Shown: positions 24,301-36,933, numbered from the stretch's first letter. The stretch is 64,000 nt of DNA from Caenorhabditis remanei (GCF_010183535.1 NC_071332.1:22258001-22322000), one strand, 5' to 3'. Numbers and translations: made by a program. Notes: generated from the letters alone by a model not told the origin.

Positions 24301-24603
24301 GTGATTTCTCGCAATGGCTGGCTCACACCGTTCCAAATACTGTATTCTAATATCTACGCGCTTGATGAGAAAGGTGACCCGGCGCCGAACATTGTTCTGT
24401 GCAATCAAGGTGCGACTCGATCGATTCTATTCGTTTTCCGCGTCGGATCCGATCCGGAGATTATGGTTCGACGATTCGTGGTGAATGATAGAAAGTATAA
24501 GGTTGAGGAGCATGCGTGGAGAAAGTTGTGCTATCGGAGATTGTATGGAACGACTTTGTGCAAAAAAATCGACGGATTACTCTCATTCTTGAAGGATACC
24601 TAA
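21348..24603 (+). CDS. mdt-17: Mediator complex subunit 17
   Basis: Six exons (21348-21656, 21704-21783, 21833-22114, 22834-23221, 23471-23982, 24144-24603) join in phase to 676 residues. The N-terminus has an acidic Ser/Pro-rich lead (SSVPSTSEPEKGP) followed by VELVLESNDDWKIQEIGYDG and FTDNVGKLARKVEWMK, matching metazoan MED17 (SRB4). Helical conserved blocks follow, including WIWKRRALQEAVQVLDTA, ELKEMREIWRVRKTGDF and KYDTPNLFDISRRAL. MED17 is a scaffold of the Mediator head that contacts RNA polymerase II. The last intron has two adjacent acceptors, AAATAG (exon from 24144) and CTTCAG (exon from 24150), both in frame, so Phe-Ser may be optional. That intron is almost filled by a 114-bp element. 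Intron 3 (719 bp) is a degenerate GATTTTCAG-rich low-complexity stretch. Confidence 0.93.
24003..24116. mobile_element. TA-flanked 'GCACGGCAC' miniature element, copy in mdt-17 intron 5
   Basis: The ends GCACGGCACCTTCTTACAAC and (inverse) GCACGGCACAGCTCTTACAA are flanked by TA at 24001-24002 and 24117-24118. It is 114 bp long within a 161-bp intron. The family also occurs at 42252-42351 and 44863-44995. Confidence 0.85.
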
Positions 24604-25501
24604 CTATTTTTGTTTATTGTTTATGTACAATCATGTTTTCTATCTGATCTCATATGTTTCGAAGTTGCTGACGATGTTTTATATTTATTATATTTATGCT
24701 TTTACTTCGAAGAAGAATTTTCAATTTTTGAGTGAATTATCATATATATATATTTTTAATAGTTAACAGAATTTGTGAGAAACGTTTCAATTCGATATTT
24801 CCTCCGTAAATCCACACACTGAGCTGGCCGAGGTGTTGTGGCCGAGTCGATTTGGATTTCTAGGCCACTCCTTTCGGCGCGAAATTTTTTATTCAAACAT
24901 TTTTAGCTTCGATTTCAGACGTTTATCGTGAATTTTTCCGTCCATAGTTTCATAAAATTCAAAAACGTTACCATCTTCTTCATAATTTCACAAAATAAAT
25001 CAGCGTTTAATCGTTTCTCGCTTCCAGAATAGCCTATTTCCAAAATTATCGATTTTTTTTCAAACATTTCTGTTTCGCTATCGATACCAGGAGTTTTGCC
25101 TATCATTTCAGCTTGAATTTTTCACAAAACGCTTTAGGAATACCTTGTCTTCTATACAAAACCGTTCAGAGCAGATGTTCTCCTTTCCGCACGCTACGGC
25201 CGCATTTCTCTGTTCGCTCTCTCTCTTTCCAACGCTATTTCCGCGTCTCTCCTCTTCTTCACTCTCTCGCAGACGTTCTCTTCTCACCAAACCGCCTTAT
25301 TTGAATCACTGAAGGCCCATTTCGGACCTCCCTAGTTGATTTTCTCGTTTTTCGCGTGTTTTAATGGTTTTAAGCTCTCAAGAGTCGAATTTTCTCTATT
25401 CTAACGATTTTAAAGCGTCCATCTTTACATTCATACATCGATATCTCTGCAATTTATATATTTATCTTTTTTCAGCCAAAATTTCGTCGCGAGGTTCCGC
25501 C
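24604..25501. other. Intergenic region between mdt-17 and swsn-1
   Basis: Holds the mdt-17 3' flank, a repeat-like GGCCGAGGTGTTGTGGCCGA patch near 24823 and the swsn-1 promoter. The promoter part has CT-rich tracts around 25190-25270 (TCTCTCTCTTTCC) that resemble core-promoter pyrimidine blocks. No other gene seen. Confidence 0.5.
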
Positions 25502-28466
25502 ATGAAGAAAGGCGCATCGAAACGCAGGCGCGACGATGACGATGGCGATGTTTCGATGACGGGCGATGATGATGATAGCAGAAGTGGTGCAGCCGTGAAA
25601 GTGGAAGTGCCGAAAGGTTAGAATTCGTGATTTTTGTAGGAAAATTGTCAAAGTTTGGAAAAATTCCCAAAAATTAATTTTTTTGCAGGAAAAGAAAAAG
25701 AAGCTGAATTCACCGCTCCAAAAGGGCAAAAACTAACCGATCTCGATGATGAAGGTGTGGCAACCGCCCGTGAGCCTCACTCATCCGAAGGAAACGTCAT
25801 CGAGCAGACACACTACATTGTCGTACCCTCCTATGCTGCATGGTTCGATTACAACGCAATTCATCAAATCGAGAAACGCGCGATGCCCGAATTTTTCAAC
25901 GGAAAGAACAAGAGCAAAACGCCGGACGTCTACGTTGCTTATCGTAACTTTATGATTGACACCTATCGGCTGAATCCGTTCGAATACGTGTCTGCCACAG
26001 CGTGTCGGCGAAATTTGGCTGGAGATGTGTGCTCTATAGTCAGGTTGCACTCGTTCCTGGAGCAATGGGGGCTTCTGAATTATCAAGTGGATTCGGATGC
26101 GAGACCGGCGCCAGTTGCACCTCCACCGACTTCTCATTTCATGGTTTTGGCGGATACACCGACTGGAATTCAGCCAATGAATCCACCGCATATCAATGCT
26201 GCAAATGCAGCGAGAGAAGGAGAGGTTAAGGATGAGATTAAGACGGAGATCGATTCCATCACCGAGCCCGGACTCAAAACTGATCAATATCAGAAGCAAG
26301 CGATGGCATTGAGGGTAAGCATTGAGGTAACAAGAGTTCTTACATAATTCTCAAATTTTTTCAGACGAAAGGAGCAAATCCGGGACGAGACTGGACCGAT
26401 CAGGAGACGTGTCTGCTTCTGGAGGCCTTGGAAATGTTCAAGGATGACTGGAACAAAGTTTGCGACCACGTTGGCACCCGTACCCAACACGAATGTGTCA
26501 TGAAATTCTTGCAACTTCCTATCCAAGATCCATACCTCGCTGACAGCGCTTCCGCTGGCGACGCTGGAGCAAAAGAGGTTTTGGGACCACTCGCCTTCCA
26601 GCCAATCCCATTCTCTCAATCCGGAAATCCTGTCATGTCTACTGTTGCATTCTTGGCTTCAGTGGTTGACCCACAAGTCGCTGCGGCTGCCACCAAGGCT
26701 GCTATGGAAGAGCTCGCCAAGTTGAAAGAAGAGATTCCTCCGCTTGTCGTCGAGGCGCATGAGAAGAATGTGGCGGCGATGGCCGAGAAGACAGGACAAA
26801 TTGATGGCTCCATTGGCCTGACGAAGAGTGGTTTGAAGCCCGTGGATGACGGAGAGGGAACAAGTACTTCTGGTGCTCCTGCTGGAGATGCTGAAGAGAA
26901 AATGGATACTTCGGAGAAACCGGCAGAAGGTTCCATTCCATCAACTGAAAAAGCCAAATCTGACATTGATAAGGAAGTTCAAGCTGCTGCTGCCTCTTGT
27001 CTAGCTGCCGCCGCTGTCAAGGCTAAACATCTCGCTCAAATCGAGGAGCGTAGGATAAAGTCGTTGGTGGCTCAACTCGTTGAGACTCAGATGAAGAAGT
27101 TGGAGATGAAGCTCCGTCATTTTGATGAGCTCGAGCAGATAATGGATAAGGAGCGCGAGTCGTTGGAGTACCAGCGTCATCAACTGATTCTAGAGCGTCA
27201 GGCGTTCCATATGGATCAGCTGAAATATTTGGAGAATCGAGCGAAACATGAGGCTCATACACGGTTGACGACTGCGGGAACATTACCAGCTGGATTGCCA
27301 CCTGGTTTTGAGGTCACCGGACCACCACAGCCAACACCACAAGTGCAGATTAGTGCTCAGGAGGCGGGACCGGAGAAGATGGATACCACGGAGGCGCGTG
27401 CTCCATCCGTTCATGCTCCACCACCGGCTCCACAACAAATGCTTCCACCACAACAGCCACCACCACAACAGATTCCACCACCAGTGCAACAGCAACAACC
27501 GCCACAACAACAGATTCAACCTCCACAACAAATGCCGCCACAACAGCAAATGCCACCACCTCAGCAACAACAGCAGCAACTCCCACCAACTCCACAACAA
27601 GTCCCACCACAACAACAGGCTCCACCACCACAAGGATATCCAGGAGGCCCACCACAAGGTTATCCACAACCAGGACAACAACAAGGACCACCATCACAAC
27701 AAGGTCAACCAGGCGGCTATCCTCCACCACCACAATCCCGTTATCCACAAGGACCACCACCGCCACAGCAGGGATACCCAGGTTACCCACCACCACAGGG
27801 ACACTATCCAGGACAGCCGGGACCCGGACAACAGTACTATGCGCCACAAGGACAGCCACAATATCATCCGGGAGCCTATCCACCGCCACAACAACGGCCA
27901 CCGTATCAGGCGTCTCCGTATCCAGGACCACCACAAGCGCGTGCTCCATATGGATACCCACCACAACAAGGTATAGTTTATAGTCCGTTTATTACAAACC
28001 GGGCCAAAACGGGTCGTGGGCGTAACTCGCTTGAAACTCAATATTATGAGCTGAAAAATATACCAAAATGTAGATCTCGGCGAGTTCTATCTCTGAGACC
28101 TATTACGGGCCGAATGGCGGGTCGATATTGTGCCGCTGGCCGGGCTAGAATGGGTTTTTGCCCATTTTCCCGGTCCGCGTTACATTACCGATCCGCTATC
28201 CGTCCCGTATTATGTCACAGAGGTAGAACTCACCGAGATCTACATTTTGAAATATATTTCAGCTCATAACATTGCGTTTTAAGCGAGCCGTATGCTTATT
28301 ATACCTAACTCACTTATTTCCAGGTCACCCCGGATACCCAGGACCACCACAACAGTACGGTGGAATGCCACCACACGGTCAGTACCCACCACAGCAAGGC
28401 GGACCAATGGGACCACCACATCAGCCGCATGAGGAGGGAGGACAAGGAGATCAGAAACAGGAATAA
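25502..28466 (+). CDS. swsn-1: SWI3/BAF155-type SWI/SNF chromatin-remodelling subunit
   Basis: Exons 25502-25616, 25689-26314, 26365-27970 and 28324-28466 join in phase to 829 residues. A basic/acidic N-terminus ([17 protein letters not shown]) precedes a SWIRM domain (about 77-173, [15 protein letters not shown] to [12 protein letters not shown]). Next come a SANT domain (about 250-305, [19 protein letters not shown]) and a helical leucine-zipper-like region (about 480-570). A long Pro/Gln/Gly/Tyr-rich tail runs from about 610 to the end. It is a core BAF/SWI-SNF scaffold in the nucleus. An in-frame ATG at 25364 is rejected because TTTTTTCAG at 25485 lies just upstream of 25502. The last intron splits the PQ-rich tail and consists largely of a palindromic repeat. 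Reading through it would give a spurious extension to 28269. Confidence 0.96.
27990..28310. repeat. 'ATACCAAAATGTAGATCTCG' palindrome, copy 2 (swsn-1 intron 3)
   Basis: GAGCTGAAAAATATACCAAA and TGTAGATCTCGGCGAG (about 28050-28085) are mirrored by CTCACCGAGATCTACATTTT and TATTTCAGCTCATAAC (about 28230-28270). The inner part is GC-richer (GGCCGGGCTAGAATGG). It fills most of the 353-bp intron. Confidence 0.85.
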
Positions 28467-28949
28467 TATAATTTTCTTTCTTTTTGTCATATTTTTGTCA
28501 GAATTTTCTGCGATTCTCATTCTTGTATGTTTTATCAATCTCAACAACACCTTCATATATATTTACGCTCCCCCCACCCACTCCGAAACCCGAAAACCTT
28601 CCCCAACACTGAAATGATCTGCTTAAAAAAGTGTAACGGCTTAACCTAATTTATTGATTTTATTGAATCTATTTCGTTTTTTTTCTTTTTTCTTCACCCG
28701 ACACTTAAACCTTAAATTATCTAAACTCTTGTACTATTTCCCTCTATCTTTCTAATCTTTTCCGAATCGCAAAGTTATCTCAAAATTTATATATTACTTT
28801 CAACAATCCGATATTTTCTTATGAAAATCTTTCTTGGAAGACTCGGAGTGCTATCTACTTTTATTTCCGATTGGTTTTTCCACATTTCTCTGTCTATCTT
28901 TTGTTCTTTTTTCTTTATCCTTTATCCGCTTCGACGCAAAAACATTCAG

Positions 28950-30437
28950 ATGACCGATGAACCCACAATCGACATGGACGACGACTACGATGACATCACC
29001 ACTCCAGAAGAAGTCCTCCGAAAAATGACGTTGATGTGGCAAAATGAGTTGTGTGCTCCGTGTCTTCTACCGTCCCAAATGGAACTTGTGGATATTCTGC
29101 TCGATCAGATTCAGGGAATGGAGGATGATATCAGTCGGCAGAGGGATAAAATGCAGCTGAGAATCTCGCTTCATCGATCGGAATTACAGAGAATCAGTTT
29201 TCTCACGTCGGATTATGTTAGGTAGTTTCAGATGTTAAGTTGTTTTCTATATAACAAAAGTTCTCAGATGCCGCCTCAGAAAAATCGAAGCCAACCCGAA
29301 CAACGTCATCGAAGAGCACAATTTGCGGAAAAATGACGTGACGAATCCAATCGAGCTGCTATCAGAGACTGAGCTGAAATTCGCTGAAGAATATGCTCTC
29401 GCTGAGGCGGAACTTTTCGAGAAGACTGTCATAGGTGTGGGATTATAGCATTCGGACCGGCGCGTAACTCGCTTAAAACCCAATGCTGAACAACATAGAA
29501 AAAATGTAGATCTCAGGGAGAAGTTTCAGTCTTTTTTACAGAAAAATCTTTTTTTTAACTGAAATTTTGAGGATTTTTAAGCTAAATTCATGTTTCTCGA
29601 CCGGAAAATCACATTTTTTGAAATATTCAGAAGGAATATTTAGTTTTCAGACAGAAAAAACCCAATATATCTTATTTTATCAAGAAGTGCTATTTTTGAG
29701 CTTAAAAGTAGCGTATTGTCCGCATAAACATTAGCTATTTGATGAAAACTTTGAATTGTAATTTTTCGCTCAAAAATACGACTTCCAGTCGAAAATTTAG
29801 AATTTTCGATCCGAATTCGACGATTTTCGGCTGCAAACATTTTCTCTTGTCGAAGTGAATTTTGACTGAAAACTTCAGTTTAGAAGTTCAAGAATACCAA
29901 AATATATCATTTTTGACTCTAAAAATCGATCAGAAAACCCCTTTTTTCATTCAAAAATCACAATTTCTTTCTAATTTTTCAGAAAAAGAAATTCTCTACC
30001 TCTACCTAGAATGGCGTTTTTGGCACATTAACGACTAGAAATCTGCCCTGCAGTATGTCACTAATATAGAACTCGCTGAGATTTACATTTTGGTATATTT
30101 TTCAGTTCATAATAGTGAGTTTTAAGCAAGTTACTCGCTGGCCCAGTTTGCAAGTATGAGTTATAGAGCCACATTTTGACTCTCTCATAGACTCCCCATT
30201 ATTATTCCAGAATTCATGCCAGTGGCGCTCAAAAAAATCCCAGTACCCAAACCGGATCATAAAAACGATATGGTATACGCGAAGGTGCTTGACGACGATG
30301 TTGGCAACGTGACAGTCACGGATTGGCGAGATTTGAATGCGGAACTCGTGTTGGAAATGGATAAATCGTCGTGCCATCTGATTCCGTTCGAATCTGTCAA
30401 ACCATATGTCGAGGAGGGAAAAATGCAGTTGTTGTGA
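28950..30437 (+). CDS. sld-5: GINS complex subunit SLD5
   Basis: Exons 28950-29221, 29268-29434 and 30211-30437 join in phase to 221 residues, the usual SLD5 length. An acidic N-terminus (MTDEPTIDMDDDYDD) is followed by the helical A-domain with TPEEVLRKMTLMWQNELCAP, LLPSQMELVDILLDQI and SLHRSELQRISFLTSDYVR. This pattern is highly conserved in SLD5/GINS4. The C-terminal B-domain ends PYVEEGKMQLL. GINS bridges MCM2-7 and CDC45 in the replicative CMG helicase. ACATTCAG directly touches the chosen ATG (an in-frame ATG at 28821 is ignored). Intron 2 (776 bp) holds a split palindromic element. The stop is only 100 bp from the stop of the convergent ankyrin gene. Confidence 0.93.
29450..30160. repeat. 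'ATGTAGATCTCG' palindrome, copy 3, split by inserted sequence
   Basis: The left arm, with GCGTAACTCGCTTAAAACCC and AAATGTAGATCTCAG (29461-29515), and the right arm, with CGCTGAGATTTACATTTTGG and TTTTAAGCAAGTTACTCGC (30070-30140), are separated by about 500 bp of unrelated AT-rich DNA. Both lie inside sld-5 intron 2. Confidence 0.7.
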
Positions 30438-30537
30438 CCGCTATTACCTATTCATGTTTCTGTATTATTGTGATTTGGCTCTTATACGATTGATGATACT
30501 CATTTTGCTCAAAAAACATTTATTCATTTACTCAAAA

Positions 30538-33500
30538 TCAGTGTCGAATAGCTCTAATCAACTTTCTCCGTCTCCAACACCTCTGAAACAAAATGGCGGC
30601 GGCGTTTTTCAATTCATAATAAGTCAGCGCGCTTTCAGACTTCAAATGATCAATTATGATCTTATTCGGTGGACCTTGAGTTGGTAGAAGTGCACAATCG
30701 AGTGGTGTCCGCCCGAGACGACCGAAAGCATTGATGCCACTTCCACCTTTCAACAGGGACAGAACGCAATCGAATTTTCCAACCAAACATGCCTCATGAA
30801 GTGCTGTTTCGCCGTTTATGTCTAGCCAGCCGACGAGTGGGAAGGAGAGAAAGTTGTCTTCTTGCTCGATCTAAATAGGGAATATGGCACATATTTTCAA
30901 ATTTATTAGGGAAGGTCATGAAGTCATGGTTTGTGACCTATATCATTGGAAAGCTGTGAAAACGCTGATTCCAAATATATATTTAGTTTTTGCCCTCGAG
31001 GCCTGGTATTCGAGAAAAACAAGGTCAAAGTTCGGATAAATAGAGCATTTTCTGTACTTGACCTGGTTTTTCTCGAATACCAGACATCGAGGGAAAAACT
31101 AAATATACATTTAGAATCAGCGTTTTCTCAGCTTTCCAATGATATATGCCACAAACCATATCTCCAAACTGACTCCATAATCTTCCATTGTTAGTTATTT
31201 AGACTCACATTCAATAAAACATTAATACACGCCGACGAGCCAGCATTCGCCGCCGCATGCAACGCTGTCCTTCCGTAATTATCGCTGACCGGACGGGAAT
31301 TCGGTCCCGATGTCCGCCACTCAAAGCTCAAATCCTTGATCATACAATGCAATGTATGAGACTGCCCACCCATACACGCCCAGAATATCGGTGTCCTTCC
31401 GATCTCATCCACATCATTCATGTGGGCTCCGGATGAAACGAGGCAACGCAGAACGTCGGTGTGCCCACGTCCGGATGCCAGATGGAGCGCGGTGTTGGAG
31501 TGATTGTCGCGTTCGGAGAATGACCAACCCTAAACGGTCAAAGTTGCAAACCGGGCCGTAACTTTCTTAAGACGCAATGTTATGCGCTGGAAATAATACC
31601 AAAAATGTAGATCTCGGCGAGGTCTATTTCGTGACCTACTCGTTATTTGTTAGTGTACCCCGGGCCGGTCTAGAATGGCTTTTTGGCAATTTTCCAGGCC
31701 AGCGGAACATTAACGAAAAGGACACCGACATATAACTCGCCGAGATCTACATTTTGGTATATTTTTTCGCTCATTACGTTGTGATTTGAGCAAGTTAAGC
31801 GACGGCCCATTTATGACTTTTTTGGTGTAACTTGACATTTTCCCTACCTGATTAGTCAGAATCTTGCAAACTTTCTCATTTCCAACCATCGCCGCCAAAT
31901 GCAACGCAGTATACCCATGCTTATCCCGCGCCGCACGTTTCGGAGTATCCTCTCGTTGAATCAAATAGTTTATCACATCAATATTCCCAGAACACACTGC
32001 CCACATTAGACAGCTCCGATTCTCGTTATCATTGACTTCTGTGATTTTAGACTCTTCGAATATGATCTTAAGGCATTCCACGGAGAATTGCGCGGCGTAG
32101 TGAGCAGGTGTGGCACCGATGTTGTCACGAGTTGAGTTTCGGGCGCCTTGACTCAACAAAAATCTGACAATTTCCGGGTACCCGTGCTCCGCTGCATAAT
32201 GCAACGGAGTGCGTTGCTCATTATCCACCAAATCAACGGAGCACTCCAACTCTATAAGTAAATGGACAGCGTCAAGGTTTCTAGCCGCTACAGCTATGTG
32301 AAGAGCAGTCATTCCGTCTCTATTTTGACGAGTCATCGAAACTGGCTTCTTCTTTTGAAGTAGTCGAATAACGGGTAGTGCTTGTGGCAGGTTGACACCA
32401 ACTGCACACATCAACGGAATCACTCCTGTCTTGTCACGTTGGTCCGGCAGAAATCCATAGTTTTGGTCTGTGAGAGGATATAAGGATATCTTGTGCTTAC
32501 TAGGGAAGGATCCCAAGTCGAGATGGAGTTACCGGTCGAGACCTATATGGTTAGAAAGGAGATCGGCTGGGATTTCCAAATTTATTTTCAAAGTTTTCTG
32601 AACGCATTCAGGAATGGAGAAAATTGAGCTCAAAGTTCAAGCTCTGACCTCGATTCTTAACCATACAAATCGTTCGAATAGTGGGTGAGGCGGGACTGCT
32701 TTTTTCACTTCCCATATAATAAACATTTTCCAACGTTGAATTCGAACGATTTGTATGGTTAATAATCGAGAGCAAAGCTTGAACTTTGAGCTCAGTTTTC
32801 TCCATTCCTTGATGCGTTAAGCAAAATTTGAAAATAGTTTTCGAAATCCCTACCGATTTCCTTTCCAACCATATATGTCTCGACTCGAGATCCTTCCCTA
32901 GTTACTTCTTTCTGAGCATACCTAATAGAATGCGAATCGCCTCCAAATTCACTTTACAAGCCGCGTAATGTATCGGTGTTCTCAGTCGCTTGTCTTGCAC
33001 AGTCAAATAAAGTTTAGAAGCCGCCGGATAATATCTGAGGGATTCAATGAACATCTGAAACTTCTTATTTGACATCACTGTGTTAATAAAGTCACGGACC
33101 CTCAGAATCTTAGTATCCAACTTGGTTGCGGCGATATGCAAAGGAGTCACCGATTCGCAGTCTTTGGCAAGAATAAGATTGTAGAGAAATTCTCGTTCCG
33201 CAGAGTTTTCAGATTTTTCAAACATTTGAGTCAGTTCCCGTACAACCTGGAATTGGATGTGTGCCAGTGAAGACCTCCTTCCCCACTAACCTTTATGCAA
33301 TTATATTGAGTTGCCCAGTGGAGTACTGTAGCTTTGTTATAGTCAGTGATAAAATGAAGGGTCTCTTTTTGGATTTGACGTTTTCTGGAAATAATGAAAA
33401 TTGGGAGGGACGTATGAAGTCAGACCACCGACTCACTTCATCACGAACAGAAAATTCTTCAAATTGTCAGTAATCGCTGCATGGAACAAGACATTGCGCC

Positions 33501-33716
33501 CTTTCTCGTCCTTCGTATCCCAAAACTCATCAATTTTCTCACTTGACTCATTCAAATTACTGTGCATCACATTTTTCAGCCGTCGTTTCTCGAGCTGTTT
33601 CACTTGAGCCTCAAAATCGCTCTGAAATTTCATGATCAAGGAAATAGTATATTTAGACAAAATTTACTCACCGCCGAACCTTCTGCTGCATAAAATAGTA
33701 TAGATTTGATATCCAT
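30538..33716 (-). CDS. mlt-4: Multi-ankyrin, IQ-like protein of the inversin class
   Basis: Seven exons (33716-33672, 33621-33437, 33384-33291, 33246-32922, 32467-31848, 31529-31209, 30870-30538) join in phase to 640 residues. About fifteen ankyrin repeats run from residue 55 to 600. They are visible as the signatures GRNVLFHAA, KATVLHWA, SVTPLHIAA, RTPIHYAA, GMTALHIAV, RTPLHYAAEHG, GYTALHLAAMVG, GRTALHAAANAG and GETALHEA. The C-terminus ends with a basic IQ-like helix (ILFQRCWRRRKLIRAIRH). Ankyrin number plus a terminal IQ motif resemble the N-terminal half of inversin. The C. elegans member I know of this type is the moulting gene mlt-4, so the symbol is a tentative match. Introns 4, 5 and 6 are each largely a palindromic element. 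Probably cytoplasmic; the role is inferred only from similarity. Confidence 0.82.
30906..31180. repeat. 'CTGGTATTCGAGAAAAAC' palindrome (mlt-4-like intron 6)
   Basis: TATATCATTGGAAAGCTG and CCTGGTATTCGAGAAAAAC on the left mirror GTTTTTCTCGAATACCAG and CAGCTTTCCAATGATATA on the right. The left end is TAGGGAAGG, similar to the end of the element at 32500-32901. A half copy lies at 5650-5840. Confidence 0.8.
31542..31818. repeat. 'ATACCAAAATGTAGATCTCG' palindrome, copy 4 (mlt-4-like intron 5)
   Basis: GTTGCAAACCGGGCCGTAAC at the left and ATACCAAAAATGTAGATCTC are mirrored by CGCCGAGATCTACATTTTGG and AAGTTAAGCGACGGCCCATT. It occupies most of the 318-bp intron. Confidence 0.85.
32500..32901. mobile_element. 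402-bp palindromic element with TTA duplication (mlt-4-like intron 4)
   Basis: The ends CTAGGGAAGGATC and its inverse are flanked by TTA (32497-32499 and 32902-32904). Long inverted arms include TTAACCATACAAATCGTTCG (left) and its complement on the right. A 3-bp TWA-type duplication suggests the PIF/Harbinger superfamily. No transposase. It fills 402 of 454 intron bases. Confidence 0.82.
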
Positions 33717-36700
33717 TAACAAAATCAATGGTCTTGACTTTTTGGTTTGGATAAGAACAACGTTGTATAGAAGATAGTTCTCAGAAGAAGAGAGTGACCT
33801 AAGGTTTGACGCAGAAAAGAAACAATTGATAAAATATATGGATGAAGTGACATGGAGAAGAAACAGGTTTTCGCCGGAGACATCGATGATGATGTGGTCG
33901 GGAAGATGGCTGGCGTGACGCAGACGTTTTCGTGAGATAATTTGAATTGAATGGAAGGTTTACAGTCCTCCTACAGTTCTGGTGACAACTGTAAAAATCA
34001 TGTGAATGAAAAGTCGGGTAACAGTACCACGATTTTGAAGGCAGTGCTTCAAATCAATATTACAGTGGTTTACATCTGGATACAGACTTCGAGAGTGGGG
34101 TTTGCCATTTCCAGAAAAAATGAAATCATTATGATCGGCTTTGTGCAAAAACCATCTGAGCAACTTAAATTAGAGCTACCTTTCTCACAGTAGATTCACT
34201 ATAATAAGAACTGCAAGTCATGTGTCCCGTGACCTTCCACTCGCCGGCTCTCACAAGGGAACTTGGTATTGGAGGATCCTTGTCAATCATTCTGCACTCT
34301 CGACTGTCATGAAGATTCTGTGGCACCTTGCTCCGGAGAATGTTCTTCACTGCTTGCGGAACCTCTACCATTACCAGCAGCTTCGATGGGAAGGCTAGAC
34401 TACTGACGCCTAAGAACTCTAAATGCGACACGGGCCTACCTCTAACGTGTTGCAACCAGACTTGCAGCGGGCCGGGCCCATTTGAGAATTTTCACCGACA
34501 CAGCCCGGGTCACAGTACAAAAATTTGAAATGTTGAATTTTTTGCAAAAAAGTCAAAATTTCGACATTGTTTTTACATATCGAAGAAACTCAAGCGTACA
34601 TAGGTTTTTAAAACTGTCTTCGATGGTCTGGGCCGATATTTTGTAAGTCTGGTTGCAACTAATATACTCCTACAAATAAATCATCTGGCCTTTCAGGGCC
34701 TTCCGGAACACATCCCTCCCCATCGCCATTCTCTCTTCCACTCTCCCCCCTGGAGTCCAATATTTCAAATACAATATCCGTCGATTATTTGTATGCCCTC
34801 TTATCCCTCTCCATACTCTCCAACTCCACTCAATATATCTCCTCCTCCTTTTTTCAATACTCCCACCACCATCACCAAAATGTTTGCTTTTGTCCCCCTC
34901 GTTTTGTGCTCATCTCCCTGTGCCGAAGAAGAGTTTCTCTTCATCCACTGGTGCTCTCAATTTGTACTCTCTCTCTCTCATTTTCATTAAATTGGAGGAA
35001 TTTGGAAAAGAACGGTTTCAGATTTCATATATTACAGAAGTGCTTCATTTTTGCACTTTATTCATTCCTACATCTGAAAACTTTTATATGTTTTCAAAAA
35101 GTTGCTCAAATAAGCAACTTCCTCCTCCTCTCTCTTTTCCAAAAATTTTAAAATTTCGCCTTCTCGTTTTTCACACACAGCCTAATGCCCTTTTTTCTGA
35201 CCCTTCCCCCCATCTTCTCCTTTTTCCTAAGTATGTTTGGAAAAGGAAAAAGAGGAAAAAGTAGAAGCTGATTTTCGAAAAAATTTCACGCATAAATAAT
35301 TTTTGGGGTTGGTTGGTGGTGTGTTTGAAAGCATTTTTCTGATGGGTTGGGTACCTGACCGAAGTAAAAGGTCAGTAGCTAGATCTGTTTGTCCGATTGT
35401 CCACGGATCTAGGAGTCAAACCTACTTGACTTGGAGGCAATTCAAATGTTTAATTTTTTTCTCAATTCACAGCGTCTTTGTAGCTTTTTGATACGTAGTT
35501 TAATCAATCAATTTTCGATTAGTCTGTTTTTCGACCATCACAGGTATTTTTGAGATCGATTCTACTAAAAAATTTATTTTAAATTTCGCGCTGAAATTTT
35601 CGGTGACTCACACCCAGACCCTGGTATCCAACTCACGGAGCACAAACCGTCAGCCTTCAGGCAACAGAAAACCTTTCAAAATCTTTACATTCTTTGGAAA
35701 CTTAAGAAAGAACAAATGACCACTCTCTCCCTCTTTCTTTTCTCTTTTCTTTTAATAACTACCCTTCCCATCAAAAAATTCACACTTCTTTCTCGTGTTT
35801 TCCTCACTTTTTGATGTAAGAATTTTACTAAAAATCTCGAAATCAATTGTAACCAAGCACCACTGAAAAGTAGAGACTACAAAAATTTACTACAACTGAA
35901 AGTATACTAAACAATATGTCCGCTAGACATAGAGTGAGAGAAATAGAAAAATGAAAAAAAAAGAAGTTTCGAAGAAGAAAAGTGAGGAAATTTAATAGAG
36001 AAGTAGTAGAAGAGGGGTGGGAGGCTTAGTGGAGTGGACTCAAGAGAAAAGATTCTTCTTTTTTCACATTTTATCTTGTTCTTTCAATTTTTAGTGTGTT
36101 TTATGCACTTTTTCTGCAAATTTTTTTTATTTTTCCTGTAATTGTGCTAAGATAGCATACAAAATTCCTTTTGTTGTGGAAAATCAACTTACGGCTAGCA
36201 CTGTTGTTACCGTAACTAACATGTCGGTCAAAAGTTTATAAATTTTTTTTTTCTGTTTTCATTTGAAAAATACCAAATTTGAGAAGATGTCTCGGTATTC
36301 ATGATTGAAAGTATTGTATGGACTGTAAAGATCAAAAAGTGAACTTCATTTTTTTAGTAGGCCATTTTTTTTGCACGAGCACTCTCTAGCAAGTTACAGT
36401 CAATTTCATTTCACGTTTATTTCAGATTATGATACTTCATACAATTCTAAGAAACATTCATCATTGAAGCATAATTCCCGTTTTCCTGACTCAAAGGGAG
36501 GTGGAAGAGTTTTTCTACACGGCCGTGTAGTACTCTTGAACAAGATTTCTGTTCAATTCTTTGTTTTCTCACTTTTTTAGTGTCAACTAATCTTTTCTCT
36601 ATATCCTACTTTCTAAAATGATCCAAACGAGTCAAAAAGGGGTTTCAAAAAATGAAAAATTGGCTTCATTTGTTTTTCTCCATCTGCTTCAGCTTCTCCT

Positions 36701-36933
36701 TCCCCACTTACATATCCGTTTATTTCCAGTCTTGTGTGTGTTTTAATGATGAAAATGTCGTCGATTGACGAGAAAAGCTGAGAAGGAGAAAATGGCTTCT
36801 CTCCTTTTTTGTGAATGTCATTTTTCGACAAAATTTTAGTTTATTTTATCCTATTTTTGACCTATTTTAACATGGAACTCATTTTAGTTTTTTAACGTTT
36901 CATTTGCAGATCTCTCTCCAAAACTTGTGGTCA
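33717..36933. other. 3.2-kb non-coding region
   Basis: Contains the promoter side of the ankyrin gene and an inverted-repeat element (34449-34659). It also has an unsupported 96-codon minus-strand frame (34165-34455) and long AT-rich or CT-rich stretches. A fragment near 36370-36400 (CACTCTCTAGCAAGTTACAG) resembles the interior of the element at 11901-12338. No gene I can support. Confidence 0.5.
34449..34659. repeat. Terminal-inverted-repeat element, GTTGCAACCAGACTT ends
   Basis: GTTGCAACCAGACTTG at 34449 is mirrored by AAGTCTGGTTGCAAC ending at 34659. Next to the ends are GGGCCGGGCCC (left) and GGGCCGATATT (right, partly complementary). It is about 211 bp and non-coding. No clear target duplication. 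Confidence 0.65.

Noticed and set aside
27283..28041. Long minus-strand and alternate-frame ORFs rich in Trp/Leu/Val/His
   Set aside because: Shadows of the CCA/CAA-rich Pro-Gln tail of swsn-1.
28024..28269. Read-through extension of swsn-1 to 28269
   Set aside because: The sequence is a palindromic repeat with a proper donor at 27970/27971 and acceptor at 28323; the spliced form restores the PQ-rich tail.
34165..34455. 96-codon minus-strand frame (MQHVRGRPVS and following)
   Set aside because: Somewhat gene-like, but no partner exons, signal or recognised domain. Possibly a gene relic; not supportable as a gene.
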